Positions 42,536-54,789 of a stretch of 64,000 nt of DNA are shown here, piece after piece. Location: assembly GCA_964017195.1 (NCBI GenBank), contig OZ024895.1:46371673-46435672 (forward strand), read 5' to 3'. The stretch comes from Siderastrea radians (lineage: Eukaryota; Cnidaria; Anthozoa; Scleractinia; Rhizangiidae). Position numbers and translations under genes: made by a program. The notes under the pieces are model-generated. The model made no database searches. It was given only the letters and a program-made list of their open reading frames with translations, and was not told the origin of the DNA. How positions within the stretch are numbered: the first letter of the stretch is position 1; every line of letters starts with the position of its first letter.

Positions 42536-42858
42536 GGGACGCGGTGGTGTAGCGAGTGGTTAGCGCATTGGACTTCAGATCTGAAGGTCGGTGGTTCAAG
42601 GGCCAGTCCCTGCCATCTTGTTGTTTTCTTAGAGAAGAACATTTACCCCACTTTGTCTCTCTTCACCCAGGTGTATAAAATGAGCACCGGCGACATACTG
42701 CTGGGGGTAACCCTGTGTGCGATGGACTAGCATCCCATCCAGGGAGGTGGGGGGGAGGGGGGTAGCAATACTCTCAGTTGCTTCATGCTACAGAAACCGG
42801 GATAAGCTCCGGCCGTATGGACGTCCTTGGCTCGAGTGCGACTTAACCTTTACGGGGA
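42536..42858 (+). mobile_element. tRNA-derived SINE with conserved central domain
   Basis: A tRNA-like head has the A-box GTGTAGCGAGTGGTTAGCGC and B-box GGTGGTTCAAGG. The body contains CACCGGCGACATACTGCTGG, GATGGACTAGCATCCCATCC, GGTAGCAATACTC and AAACCGGGATAAGCTCCGGC, which I recognise as the type of central domain shared by SINEs of distant eumetazoans (the Nin-type domain, from memory). Target duplications AAAGACG (42,529-42,535) and AAAGATG (42,859-42,865) differ by one base, and the insertion splits a block of the surrounding duplicated unit. Confidence 0.85.
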
Positions 42859-43094
42859 AAAGATGGCATGCGAAAAGACATTTATGTTTCACCATATTTT
42901 GTGTGCTCGGAACAGGCGAGCAATAAAACAGCGAAATAAGAAAAAGAAAATTTTCTTATTCCTTTAAAGATGATATATGTTACCCAAATATAACCTTAAT
43001 TCATGGGCTTCATGATATTTAAGGGGTCGTGGCCTTTTTTTCTGAAATGTGGACCAGGTCTTGGAATTAAAAAATTGCTTTAGCTGTGTCATAT

Positions 43095-43290
43095 GCAATA
43101 ATGTGTTAGAGGCGGTGCTCTAACCATTAGCCGGAGTTGTTTCACCATAGACCCCAGTTCAACTTCTCAGTTGTACTTGTAAATTGCCAGCTGGTCTGTC
43201 CCTTGCCAGTTGGGATTTTTAACCTGTTAATTTGTGTCATTTGTTTCTAATTATTTGAATGGACTGCATGTAGCCTTGGGATAGCTAAGT
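43095..43290. mobile_element. SINE-like remnant
   Basis: GAGGCGGTGCTCTAACCATT resembles an inverted tRNA A-box region, and is followed by TTGCCAGCTGGTCTGTCCCT and GCCAGTTGGGATTTTTAACC, a pattern I associate with repeated cnidarian sequence. Weakly supported. Confidence 0.35.
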
Positions 43291-45690
43291 GTACATCCAC
43301 TTTGAATACAGTATTACAGTATCACATTGACTTTATCATAGGGGTAGTTCAATTGTTCGCGTTTTACTTGTGTGTTATTTCAAAGAAAGATATTTTAACA
43401 GGAACACCCAACGGTTCGTTTCAGGGAATATCTGTTTGGAATTTCATTGCAGTGAAGGCTAGAGATTTCTTCGGCGAAACATAACGTCAGACTTTCGTAA
43501 CAATAGGACTTTAATTATTAGTTCCTGTTGTTTTCGGAGGTACAAATATGTCGTTTCCAGTGCAAAGTAAGGTCAGCTAGAATTTTCGGAGAGCCATCAA
43601 CAGCTCTGAAATTCGGCAAATAGGATTCCGCTGCTAAAAAACCCGAACAGATCAATCTGTATTGGCTTACATAAATATGCCTTTAAATAGCACTGTAACA
43701 ATCCAAGAAGGCAGAAAATAATATTTCAAGAATTTGCTAAAGTTTTCTCGTTGGGTGCCCTTGTTTTAATTTGTGGTTTTTTTTTTTGCGTCAATCGGGT
43801 CTACTTCTAATCAACTGCTTTTTCTTGGACAGTTTTCCGACATTCCAGCGGGTACGCTGTCGTAAGAGAAAAGATTATATTGAGATTGAACAAAAATAGT
43901 CATAACTAATTTTACAAATAATTTACAGACAATTTTATAAATAATTTTACGTGCTCACCGATGAGATCCTCTATGCATACTCCGATGTTCTGGAGGACGA
44001 AGGAAAGAAGCGTGCGAATTGGAGGATGCGTTTCACTACATTCTGTATGCCTGGAACAGGCCAGCATGATATCAGTGGCGATATAAGACGAAAAAAACAA
44101 CAGCTGAAGAAAATGTTGTTAAGTTGACAGTATATTAAACCAAATATAAACTAAGTTCATGGGCTTCATGATATTAAAGGTTAACAAGCGGGGACGCTTT
44201 TTTCCGAAAATTTAGCCAAGGACTTTTCTTCGCGATAAGGGTAGGGTATTGTCGTTATTAAAAAGAGAGGCTTTGTGGAAGCTTTGTGGAATCAACATTT
44301 TCGCTTGAATCGCTTTGACGTTAAGGTCAATTAACCTTTAGACCACAAAATATTTACGCTCGAGCGAAAGAACCACGCTGAATTCAATTTGCTCTAGACG
44401 ATCATCTTGTCCTATTCACACACACCTTCACAGATCACAGTGATCATTATTTTTTTGGTTTGTTTTGTTTTGTTTTTTTTTTTTTGAAATTAAAATCATG
44501 TTTTGTAAGTTTGTGATTTCAAAGAAAAGATATCTTGATATGTTTTGTGCGTCAGCTTGCAATAGAGAGTTATATGGACCTGAAACTCAATCGGGTGTTA
44601 ATTTAACTAAGACATTTTGCTTGGATACGGATTTCGGACGTTCCAACATTGATAGTCATTAGAGAGGAGAACATAATCATTGAGATCGAAAAAGAAAACA
44701 GTCATAAATAATTTTATGGGATTCATGATATTTTTTGGGCGGGATGCCTTTTCCCTGAAATGTTGGACAAGGATAATATTCTGGATAAGGCCAGATTGCT
44801 GTTTATCGCTACGGTTTTTCCAGCTTTTCAAAAATAGAGGCTTTGTGGAATCATTATTTTACTATCGTTTTAAATTCTTTGACGTTCAAGGCCAGTAACC
44901 TTTAGACCACCAAATATTTACAGTTCATGCGAACGAACCACGCTGAATTAAATTTACCTTAGGCATTACCTTTGTCCTCTTAGTGTCTTGGGTGCATACG
45001 TTCACATATCAAAGGAATATTCAGTTTCTTTGTTTTATTCAAAACTGACAGCTTCTACTTGGATAGAATTCCGACGTTATATTTCTACATCGACAGTCGT
45101 AAAATAAGAGATTATGTAGAGAATGAATGAAAATAGTCCAAAAATTATTTCAAAAATTACTTTTCAAACAAGTTTGAAAATATTGTTACAAGTCGGTAAG
45201 AGCTTGTGTGCATGCAATAACTCCGATATTATACGAACGGAGGAAAGAAAGCGTGCGAAAAGAAATATACGTTCCACCACATTCTAAGTGCCCGGAACAG
45301 ACAAACAAGATATCATAGCGATGCAAAATGAAAAACGTAATAGCTGAAGAAAATTTTGTCATTCGCCAAGAGCTGATGATATATTAACCCAAATATGAGC
45401 TGAGTAATGTGCTTAACGATATTTGAGGGCGGGGGACGTTTATTTTTTTCTGAAATGTTGGCCAGTGCTTATTTTCGGGAAGAGTGTATGTTATTTATAT
45501 CGTTATGAATTGGCAAGATTGAGGCTTTGTGGAATCAGAATTTTAGAGTTTGGAATTTCTTTGACGTTATAGGTCAATAAACCTGTTGACCGCCAAATAT
45601 TTACAGTTTATGCGAACGAACCCCGCTGAGTTAAATTGGCTTTAGACGATAGCTTTGATGTATACATTTAACAATTCTTACGTTCACATA

Positions 45691-46034
45691 CCGTGAAAGC
45701 TCTATTAAGCCCCCCCCCCGGGGGGGGCTTCTTTAATTTAAGGTCTCATGAACGGGAGGACTTACTAGAGATGGGGGCTTAATAAGGAGGGGAGGGCTTA
45801 TTTCAAATCTTAAAACATCGTTTCCTATCCTTCATGAAAATACAACACCTCGGAATGAAGTGGATGGCTTAATAGAGATTAGGAGTCGGGTCTAATTACG
45901 AAATCCGCCGATAGCCCAAAGGGAGAGGGGGGTTTATTAGAGAGGGGGTATTAAAAAAATTGATTTTCAGAAGGGATAGGGCTTGTTAGAGAGGGGGTTA
46001 ATAGAGCGGGGGGAGCTTGATAGAGCTTTTACGG
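45691..46034. mobile_element. 0.34-kb foldback element with TTAATAGAG/poly-G interior array
   Basis: The left end CCGTGAAAGCTCTATTAAGC and the reverse complement of the right end CCGTAAAAGCTCTATCAAGC match; TA flanks both ends. Interior: repeated (T)TA(A/T)TAGAG and GGGGG(C/G)TTA(A/T)TA words, plus a C10-G8 palindrome at 45,710-45,727. No ORF. Confidence 0.8.
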
Positions 46035-47393
46035 TAGATAACATGCGAAGTTTGAAAGAAAAAGGATGCCAACCAACGTCAAATGATGTATTTATAAGAA
46101 ATCACTTGAACTTGTTGCAACATTTACAGACCTCTGTAAACGTCTGGCAATCATTTGGTATTTTTCAAAGGAGCATCCTACTCAATTTTCAACATTTTCT
46201 TTTCATACGTGCTACAGTTACTAACTGCAACAGTCTCTTTCACTTTATCGTATTTTTTTGGTTTGCCAAGCCGAATTAAATGTTCATGTTCTGGATAGTG
46301 CAGAGATGCCGAAGACTGCTGTCGTAAACAAACGTCGGCCAATTCCTTTGTTTATTCTAAATTTTGTTTTTTGTGTGCTATTTAAAGAAAATATATTATG
46401 ATATGTGTTTTATGCGTCAGCGATAAAGAATGATACTGGACCCAAAACTCAATCGTTTGTAACATCTTCTGTTGGATAGCTGTGAAATAATCCAACATTT
46501 AGTAGCCGTAAAAGAAGGTATTATGTGGGGATTGAATAAAACTACGGTATAGGAAGCAAAAAATCAATTATTTTACAATTAGGAGGTAAAAACAGAAAAG
46601 TGATCGCTTTATCTGCAGGTACTTGAGATACTTTTAAAATATGAAGTTGTTACGTAACGAATTCCCCTGCGGCAAGACTTGAGTCGAGTACTGCAACTAC
46701 TAAAGTAGTTGAAGAGGATATCGGTGTTTGTTTAAATGTATAAATAACATGCAAAAACTTAGAACCTAGCTCAAGCAACGTGAAGAAATCCATTCTCGTT
46801 TGTTACTTAAGACTAAGCCGGAGCTTCCACAAAAAAGGTATGTTTGTTGAAGTAACTTCTTACGTTTTATCTTCATAATACAGGGTTGTTCTGCTATTGT
46901 TTAAAAAAAACAAAAAAAAAGCTACAGGAAAGAAGCGTTTCACAAAAAAGCATTAACAGTGTAAGTTAAGTTGATATTGCTCTAAAAGTGACCATTGCAT
47001 TTTTTTCTTTATACATGTTTTCATTCATTTTTTTCACTATTCTAGTTTTCAAGTTATAATGATTATATTAATTAAATTTGAAAGCTGTGTGAGGCCATAT
47101 CTTCCCTTTGACTGCCCTTCTGTAGCGAACCACTGTCATCCTAAAATGTGTTCCAAGACGTTGTTATAAGGGTTGGTTTTAATGTCAGAATCACTTTAAA
47201 GTGTGTGCAAACCATATTAAACTTAGAAATACCCGAGAAAAGGGAGAAGGCAGTGAAACCAGTTTTTGAAAAAATTGGATCGGTCGGGCGATGGGAGACG
47301 AAACATTTTTGGGGGGATGGCCTAAATAAAATAACTTGGTTTAATATCACATAGGATGGAACGTTCGCACATGTAAACCAATTTTTTCTAATT

Positions 47394-47744
47394 ACCCGGG
47401 GGGGGGGGACTCGCATATGAAAGTGACGGGGATGCTCGTCGTCTCGCTTAGGGGTGTAAATTTTGGATATTTGGTCTCACTTAGGGTGTTCCGCGAAAAA
47501 TGGCAATATTTTCAGCCAAAATGGTCTCACTTAGGGTGTCCCGGGAAAAAATGGGAATATTTTTAGCCAAAATGGTCTCGTTTAGGGTTATACACGCAGA
47601 AATATACAAATATCTTAGTTTTTGGGTATCTTTTAGGGGTCAAGAAAAGCTCGAGCCACACCCAGATTGGTCTCTTTTAGGGGTTCTTTTCAAAATTTCC
47701 GACGAGCATCCCCGTCCGTTTCATATAGGAGTCCCCCCCCGGGT
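47394..47744. mobile_element. 0.35-kb foldback element with GGTCTC-CTTAGGG interior array
   Basis: Left ACCCGGGGGGGGGGACTCGC then ATATGAAAGTGACGGGGATG; reverse complement of right ACCCGGGGGGGGACTCCTAT then ATGAAACGGACGGGGATG, through CTCGTCG. Inside, TGGTCTC(A/G)(C/T)TTAGGG-like words recur five times at ~60-bp spacing. No ORF. Confidence 0.8.
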
Positions 47745-48404
47745 CTAACCAACACCTTTACCAAGGTAATGTTCTAAACTAAGATGATACGTTCGCGCTT
47801 GTAGACCAATAAATCTTAAGTTTTTAAAGGAAAAGTTTATCAATTTCTAACCAACCCCTTTACCCAGGTAATGTTCTAAACGAAGCCCGCAAGTGGTGAC
47901 TGTAAAATTGAGAATGACTTTGTGGAATGGCAAGTGGCATGACCTGATGTCATGTGGAATGACCTCCATGTCACATGAACGTCAAATAAAATAACTTACG
48001 GAGTGTTTAAATTGCTCAGGATTGGCCATACCCCGGAATAAACAAAATCAAAACTTGAGAAAAGACATTTTAAAAAGATATTCGAAAGGCAATATCTGAT
48101 ATCTGATATTTCGTCAGTATTCTATTGGCTCTATATTCCTGTTTCGTTTCGTCTAACAAGGCTGAAATCGAACGCAGAATTTTGTTAGAACACGCTGTGC
48201 AGTGTTGATAAAAAGATTAACATTAAGTTTAAGATTTGTCTGAAATTTAATAACGATTTTTTTAAGTTGAAAAGATTGTGTGCAGTTGTGTGCCTGGTAT
48301 TTGCATTCCACCATATTCTGAGTGCCAAGCACGAAAACATGGCGTTATAAGAAGAACAAAAAAGTTGAATCAAATTTCTCATTCTTTTAGAACTGATGAT
48401 ATAT

Positions 48405-48707
48405 TAATTACAATTACAATTTCTATAGTGCTAAATCCAAAAGTTCTTCCTTAAGCGCCTACAACAATGAAAAGACTAAAAAATAATCCCCCCTGATAAT
48501 AGAAATATATCAAAAGATATTTAAGATATTAAAATGTATATAAAAATATATTAAGAAAAAAACGCCTTCGAGAAACGTTTTTTTTAAAGTTACTTTTAAA
48601 ATGTCAATAGAAGGACTCTTCCTAATTTGAGCGGGGAGAAAATTCCAGAGTTTGGGTGCACAAACAGACAACGCTCTGTCACCGCAATTCTTCAGCTTGT
48701 TACCCAA
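48405..48707 (-). mobile_element. LINE 3' fragment, 5'-truncated
   Basis: The minus strand encodes GDRALSVCAPKLWNFLPAQI then DILKVTLKKTF, the C-terminal signature of LINE ORF2 proteins. The 3' end (about 48,405-48,465) has the usual TAGGCGCTTAAGG / GCACTATAGAAATTG type of tail. It splits a block of the duplicated unit (GATGATATATTAA before, TTACCCAAATAAAAG after), so it inserted after the duplications. Confidence 0.75.
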
Positions 48708-50474
48708 ATAAAAGCTAAGTTCGTGGGCTTATATTTAAGGACGTACGCGCGAAAATCTTTTGAGTTTTTCCTTACTTTTGCTATGGTCAGATAATGAAGC
48801 TCTCTTGTCGGAAATGTAAGAAAAAGGGAGATCACCAACGTCGCTTCAAATTTAAAGCGTGTGGAAAAATACCCCATGCATGTCATGGCTTCAATGGCTG
48901 TTAGTTGAAAAATGGTAAAATTTGTGTACTGGATTGACCCATCTTTTAAGCCAAACTTTCTTTATGGGGGACTATTGAGTTAACTAATTTATCTGGTGTC
49001 TTCCTTTTAATTAATCTCAACCTTTACAGTGGAGGTTTGCAAAGGCCATACAGCTTAAGTAATGTCGGAATTAGATGCGCGCGTGGGAAGAAAAATCGAA
49101 AAATTTCAAAACGTCCACGACTCAGATTTTTTCCAGCTTTTTATAGAATGTAAATAATTGATAAAGAAAGTCTTCATTCGAAAGAAAAGCTGGGTTCACC
49201 AAGCATTTAAGAGATTTATACCCGTGCATAGATGCTAAAATGCCCATCAGCGCTTGCGTTCTCTACATTTCACCGTCAGCGCGAGTAAAGATGCGCATAA
49301 ACAATTAGTGCGGGTGAATTTTGTCCTTTTTTTTCTGAAACGTTGGACCCCGCTTATTTTCAAGATAAGGCTAGGTTAGAGTGACCTCACGTGAAAACAA
49401 AGTGTGATAGTGGGTGCCTTTTATACCAAAGTACCCAAAACAAAACAAAAGTTTTGGGTTGTATAGGAAGAATATATTACTCCAAAATTTACTTTACGGG
49501 TAAAATAAAATCACTCTATGGTATATCGTTATGGTTTTGTGAAAATAGATACTTCGTGGAATCAGAGTTTTAGAGTTTTGAATTTCTTTGACGTTAAAGG
49601 CCAATAGACCTCAAGACCCCCAAATATTTACAGTTTACGTATACGCCAACGAGCCACGGGTGAATTAAACTTGCTTTAGGCGATAGCTTTGACGTACATA
49701 TTTACTAATGCCTCCCTTTCACAAATTCTTTTAGCAGCGAGGACCATTCAATTCCTTTGTTTTATTCAAAATTGTGTTTTGTATGTTATTTTAGGAAAAA
49801 TATTTTGCTATGTTATGGTGCGTCAGGGATAAAGAGTAATATTGGACCAAACCTCAATTGGTTATAACTCTAACAACTTTTGTTCCATAATCCGGCCACC
49901 ATTCATCAATCGTAAGAGAAGGAATTATATTGGAATTATATTGGATTTGACTAATACTAGGCGTAGAAAACAAAAAATCATATAGTTTGCAATTACGAGT
50001 TAAAAACATAGAGAAGAGATCACTTTATAAGCAGGTACTTGAGATACTTTCGAAGAACAAGTTGTTACGTAACGAGCTCCCCCCACGGCAAGAATGACTC
50101 AGGTATTGAGGGGGTGTCGGGACGTTAACAGTCGAAGGCGAAGGAGGTGATATTGTAATTGCTTAGACGTATAGATAACTTGCAATAGCTTAGAGCTGGG
50201 CCCTAGATAACTTGTGTACAAAATTACTTGATTGTTAGTGGCGACCAAGCCGGAACTGTTGAAGTAACCTTTCACGTTTTATCCGGCTACAGTGAAGAAT
50301 ACTGACAAGAGGCTTTCCACAAGCATCCGGTGCAAGTGAAGCTGCCTGAAAGTGTCCATCGGTTTTTTTTTTCTCTGTACTGGTTTTCATCCATTTATTC
50401 ACTTTCTAGTTCTCCGAGTTAGACTGATTAAATTAATTAATTAAACTCGAAGGCTGAAATAATATTAAACAATT

Positions 50475-53265
50475 TGGTTTCATATTAACTAGAGCGGAAC
50501 GTTCGCAGCTGTCAACAAAGAAACTTTCTAAACTTCTAGCCACCACCTTTACTTAGATAATGTTGTGAACATAGTCGGCAACTTGAACCATGTGTCTGTT
50601 TGAACTGAGGTCCCACGTCCATTCCTCTGTTTTAAAAGATAAGCCCCAGCAAATCGACTGCGATCGAGTTCTATAAACCTCTCTCCTGCAAAATGGCTAA
50701 AAGGGCGTCTGTGCTCACACATTTTACTCGTGTTTTGTGGCACACCGTCCTGCACTCTCCAAGGTGGCCATGTTGTCAAACGGGGACAACTGTATTGTAA
50801 GGAGAGTTTTTATTTTCATGGTCGTCGATGATTTCACAGTAATACGGCACGGTGTACCCCTCTGACTTCACATTAGACTTTAACACGCCTCGGCTCAGTT
50901 CTATTAACCACATATTAGTTTTTCTGACCATTGTATTTCAGCTCAGACAGAAAAACATAAATACCACAGGAACAAGCCTGTGCATTTAAGCTTTACTTCT
51001 TGCCTAGATGCTAAGATACAGACCGGTGAACTTTGTGACGTTTGTATGGCGGTAGAGATTCCTTGCATTCCCGGCATTCCAGAAAACACGCTGCCATACT
51101 AACTCTGTAAAAAATTTCGAAATTCGCTGACCTGTATCCTTGCTTTCAGGCGGGATACAACCCTCAAATTAACAGGTTGTGCTTATTTTAAGGTGCCCTT
51201 TTCAGTGTTGTCAATGTTTTTGTTCTTTTTTTTTTGTTCATCCAAGGCAAATAAAATTAGTAAGACTGCAATGTCGTCTGCACTAGAGAAAACTCACAGA
51301 GGGAAAGGAATAACACCAACAAACATGAACAACCTTGCGATGTTATCAGAGAGAAAAGAACATACTGACATGACCCCTTCTTTGTTTTTTATCGGTTGGA
51401 ATGCAATTTAATTGAACTCTAATGTGAACATGGTTTAAGACAATCGTGAACTAATAACTGCATCACCATAATCAAGTGTTGGCTGAAAAATGTCTAGCCC
51501 TCTCTTCCACTATTGTTTTCTCTCTTCTCAACGCCGGTTAGAAGAGTAGTATTCTTTTGTGGCAATTGTTAGTGACCACGAGAGAAATGGATCGGTGGAT
51601 CGGTTGGCCAGTGGATCGGGAATTTTTTAATTTGATCCTTATTAAGTACACATTAATAAGGGCACTGACTGGCGACTCTGTGCTTGTCAGATAATCTGCA
51701 CTGCTTCGTTCGTAATCTGTCTTGTGATAAATGTTCGCAATGATAATCGATCTTATTCCACTGATATTCCTTTATACTATATTGTTTAAATGCTCGTTCT
51801 TTATTTCTTCTTAAAAAACCGTTGTCTCCATCTCTCCAATTTTACGCAAATACTGACGAAAACTAGGCACTCACCGTATCGCCTTCAGTGACGACGCACT
51901 CTAAATTTTAATACAAGTGCGTCATTCTTTAAGACAGTTAGTTTTATTTTTGTCACGGTTTTATGGCTTAACCAAGTATGCGTGCAATTACATCTCGATT
52001 ATTTCGCGATCAGGTCAAATGTGTTACATTTCTTGGCATGTGAGAACTACCATATACCAGCAGTTTCCTTTGCAAGAAAATCCAGCCAGGCTAAACAAAG
52101 AATTTGCTTTCCTATGAAACTAACTCACGTTCAGCAGGTGAGTATAGTGACAGACTTATTGTTAATTGATTTCTAATTAACAAGGGTTATCAGCTGGAAT
52201 CAACGACAGCAGTTAAGTATCACACCCAAAAGACGCCCCCTCATTTAGTTTAGTGCGGTGACTGCAATCATTTTGGTGCTTTAGAGAGAGTACGGTTAGA
52301 GGTAGTGAATTCAAAACTGTTGGCTGTAAGTGGATTGCTTTGAGACAGGTAGGAGAATGTATCACACAGTGACGATAGTTTGCTTGTTGGTGACATAGTC
52401 TGTAAACAAGTCTTCCCGTGCAAAGACCCGTAGTCACCAATCAAATTTGAGCTGTCGTCCAAAGAGAACGACAGGAAAGAATGACATGACCATTATTTAA
52501 TAGTTTAAGTATGAGAGAAACATAACATATAACGAGGTCTATTTGTGAAGTGTTTACGACCAACGCCTGGCTTTTTAAATTTCGGCTGAAAATCAAATCA
52601 TATAGCTTGGTCCGATCAGAATAATATCATTTTGTTTTCCATTTATCATGATTTAATCATGAGCTGTTAATTAAGTTATTTAGTTAGCACTAAGGTGCTT
52701 TTTTCCTGTCACTATCATGCAACGGTTTCATTGATTTTTGTACATTAAATAAAACGAACAACTTAGTGTAGCTAATTACGTACCCATCAAATACGTTGTA
52801 TTTTCGATTTAAAATCCTTTGGATAGAACAGGTGCATTAATTGAACTCAGTGCAGTGTAAATGAGAGACTGGTTGTCAAATCCTGCTAGCTTTGAAGACA
52901 ATAAAAGAAGTGAGGCAAATGACTTGAAAGCGCCAAACTTCACTGAAGCACAATCTTTTGTTGTACGTTCACTAACACACTATGGTTAAATAACCTATTT
53001 AAGTTTCTAACGATTGAGTTACTCCAACTCAGTAAAAGGCCTATACGTTTTTAAAATTAATCATAAGCAACGAGATAAAAGACTGTGATCCAAGAACTAA
53101 ATTTGCACTAACTGGGGTCCCCTATGTCATCCCAAATTGAAAGTGTCAAAAACGTATGATTCATAAGTTTGCCAGGGAAAGGGCCAAAAGCCCAAAACGC
53201 TAACAAAAGCACATATCAAATTATGAATATATGAAATTCATATATTTTTTGAACTGCGGAATGAA
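50475..53265. other. No gene recognised
   Basis: AT-rich intergenic stretch. Short ORFs on both strands (up to 76 codons) lack family motifs and splice support. The first ~100 bases echo the GTTCTAAAC/CCTTTACC blocks at 47,760-47,880. Confidence 0.4.
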
Positions 53266-53271
53266 GAAATA

Positions 53272-53494
53272 AATGTAAAGAAGATCCTCGCAGTTATTAA
53301 GGCAACTTATGCAGTTGCGAAAAGAAAGCCTGAAAAAATCAGGCTTGTCGGGATTCGAACCCTGACCTGGTTAGAGCGCTGCACCGGTATCGCAGAGGTC
53401 AGGGTTCGAATCCCGGCAAGCCTGATTTTTTCAGGCTTTCTTTTCGCAACTGCATAAATTGCGTTAATAACTGCGAGGATCTTCTTTACATTTA
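53272..53494. mobile_element. ~220-bp palindrome built from tRNA-like arms
   Basis: The left arm (to about 53,368) and right arm (from about 53,398) are reverse complements over ~95 bp: TAAAGAAGATCCTCGCAGTT, ATGCAGTTGCGAAAAGAAAG, CCTGAAAAAATCAGGCTTG, GGGATTCGAACCCTGACCT. The right arm carries a tRNA B-box (GGTTCGAATCCCGG) preceded by GGTTAGAGCGCTGCACCGGT, so the arms derive from a tRNA-like SINE. The reading frame through it is an artefact. Confidence 0.8.
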
Positions 53495-53499
53495 AAAGC

Positions 53500-54789
53500 A
53501 CATATGAAACAAGCATTTCAGACTTTACAGGCATTGCCTTTGAGCAAATGTCATAACACGTGACCAAGTTTTTGAGCTACGTAAATGCAATCAGTGGTAA
53601 TTAAAATTTACACGAAATGCCCGCGGCAGTCACGCACATCGTCAGCACGTAGCACTTTCAGTAAAATGCCCAAGCTAAAATGGCAAAAAAAAACCTTGAT
53701 TCCATCTGCAAAACATCTTGAAAACGCTTTGTGAACCATACCACACGAAAAGGTGTTCAATAGCTTTCACAGTGTTTCACAAACGGCTTAGTTTTGCAGA
53801 TGCAGTTAGTTTTATTTCGTGTAACTTCCATTCGAATAGTTACACTAAAGGAGTTCATTCAACTTCCCAAACTGATAGTCTTAAAACCTTAACTATTGAT
53901 TCCAGCCTTTCGTCATTTTTTGTTTGCGTTTTTCAGTTTCCTTTATTCTTCATTTCCGGTGAACATCGCCTCAGGTGCATGGCAGCAATTTATTTTTTTG
54001 CCAAAAATGCGCACGTTCAAGTACACTAAATAAATATGAGCTTTTTCACTCCTCTCACGTTTTGTCGACTCCTTGTTTTAAGCGCACCACTAGGCTTTCA
54101 AACAACTAAATAGTTAATTTATAAAGACGAAAGATCACTTGTATTAAATGAGTTATTTTTTTATGAATATGGCCGATTCCCCACGTCCATGTAAAATGAT
54201 TATATTTTAAAAAGCAATTATGAAACCTCAAACTAAGGCCTCCGGGTAAAAAGGATTTAACGTCTTCCAATGTTGTTGAATAAAACTTTGTTGTACGAAT
54301 GTTTGATAGCAATCAAACATTGCTCATTAAACATAATTGAGAATCATTTAATATTATTCAACAGGTTGTCCAAACGCGTTTGACTCACCGAAATTAACAA
54401 TGTTAAACGGTGTTGGGTGGAAATGATGAGTCGACTTCACTTGGGCCTAAGAAATCATCGTCGCACAATGAGGAAAAAGTCACAAACCATGAAAAAGCAC
54501 ACAATATAATCCTCGCTTAGCTTTACATGTACGTAAAAATATTTAGTTTGTTGTTCAATAAGGAAAAACACTGATTATCGTAACTTCAGAAAGTGTAAAG
54601 GGAGATACCCAAATTGTGATAACGGAAACAAGCCTTTTTTAGAACTCAAGGGTTCTTTTAACGATGAAATTTCATTCCTGCTCGTTTTTCGAAAATATAT
54701 TATGTAACATTGCGTACTTAACAATAACACGTGTTCATCGAGGTACAACGTGACCTCCAGCTCACGAAATCTCACTTGTTTGTTGACAG
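53500..54789. other. Upstream of the MCT-like gene; no other gene seen
   Basis: Presumed promoter/5' UTR region of the transporter at 54,790; the sequence TTGTTGACAG right before its ATG looks like a splice acceptor, so a 5' UTR exon may lie here. No core promoter motif is convincing. Confidence 0.4.

Larger units (their letters stand above)
42440..50470. repeat. Region of diverged duplicated segments (five or more partial copies)
   Basis: Recurring blocks: CATGGGCTTCATGATATT near 43,010 and 44,160, with degenerate copies at 44,715, 45,405 and 48,720; AGGCTTTGTGGAATCA near 44,275, 44,832, 45,523 and (diverged) 49,550; GCGTGCGAAAAGA-like blocks near 42,866, 44,010, 45,250; GTAAGAGAA(A/G)G-ATTATATTG near 43,862 and 49,912. 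46,340-47,080 and 49,740-50,460 are an especially clear pair (TGCGTCAG(C/G)GATAAAGA, GCAGGTACTTGAGATACTTT, GTTGTTACGTAACGA). No copy has a recognisable ORF. Confidence 0.75.

Noticed and set aside
50549..50779. 76-codon minus-strand ORF (ends near HRRPFSHFAGERF)
   Set aside because: It looked faintly protein-like, but no family or splice context could be recognised and it borders the duplicated-unit region.
53307..53567. 86-codon minus-strand ORF
   Set aside because: It lies within the tRNA-armed palindrome; its peptide is the translation of inverted tRNA sequence.
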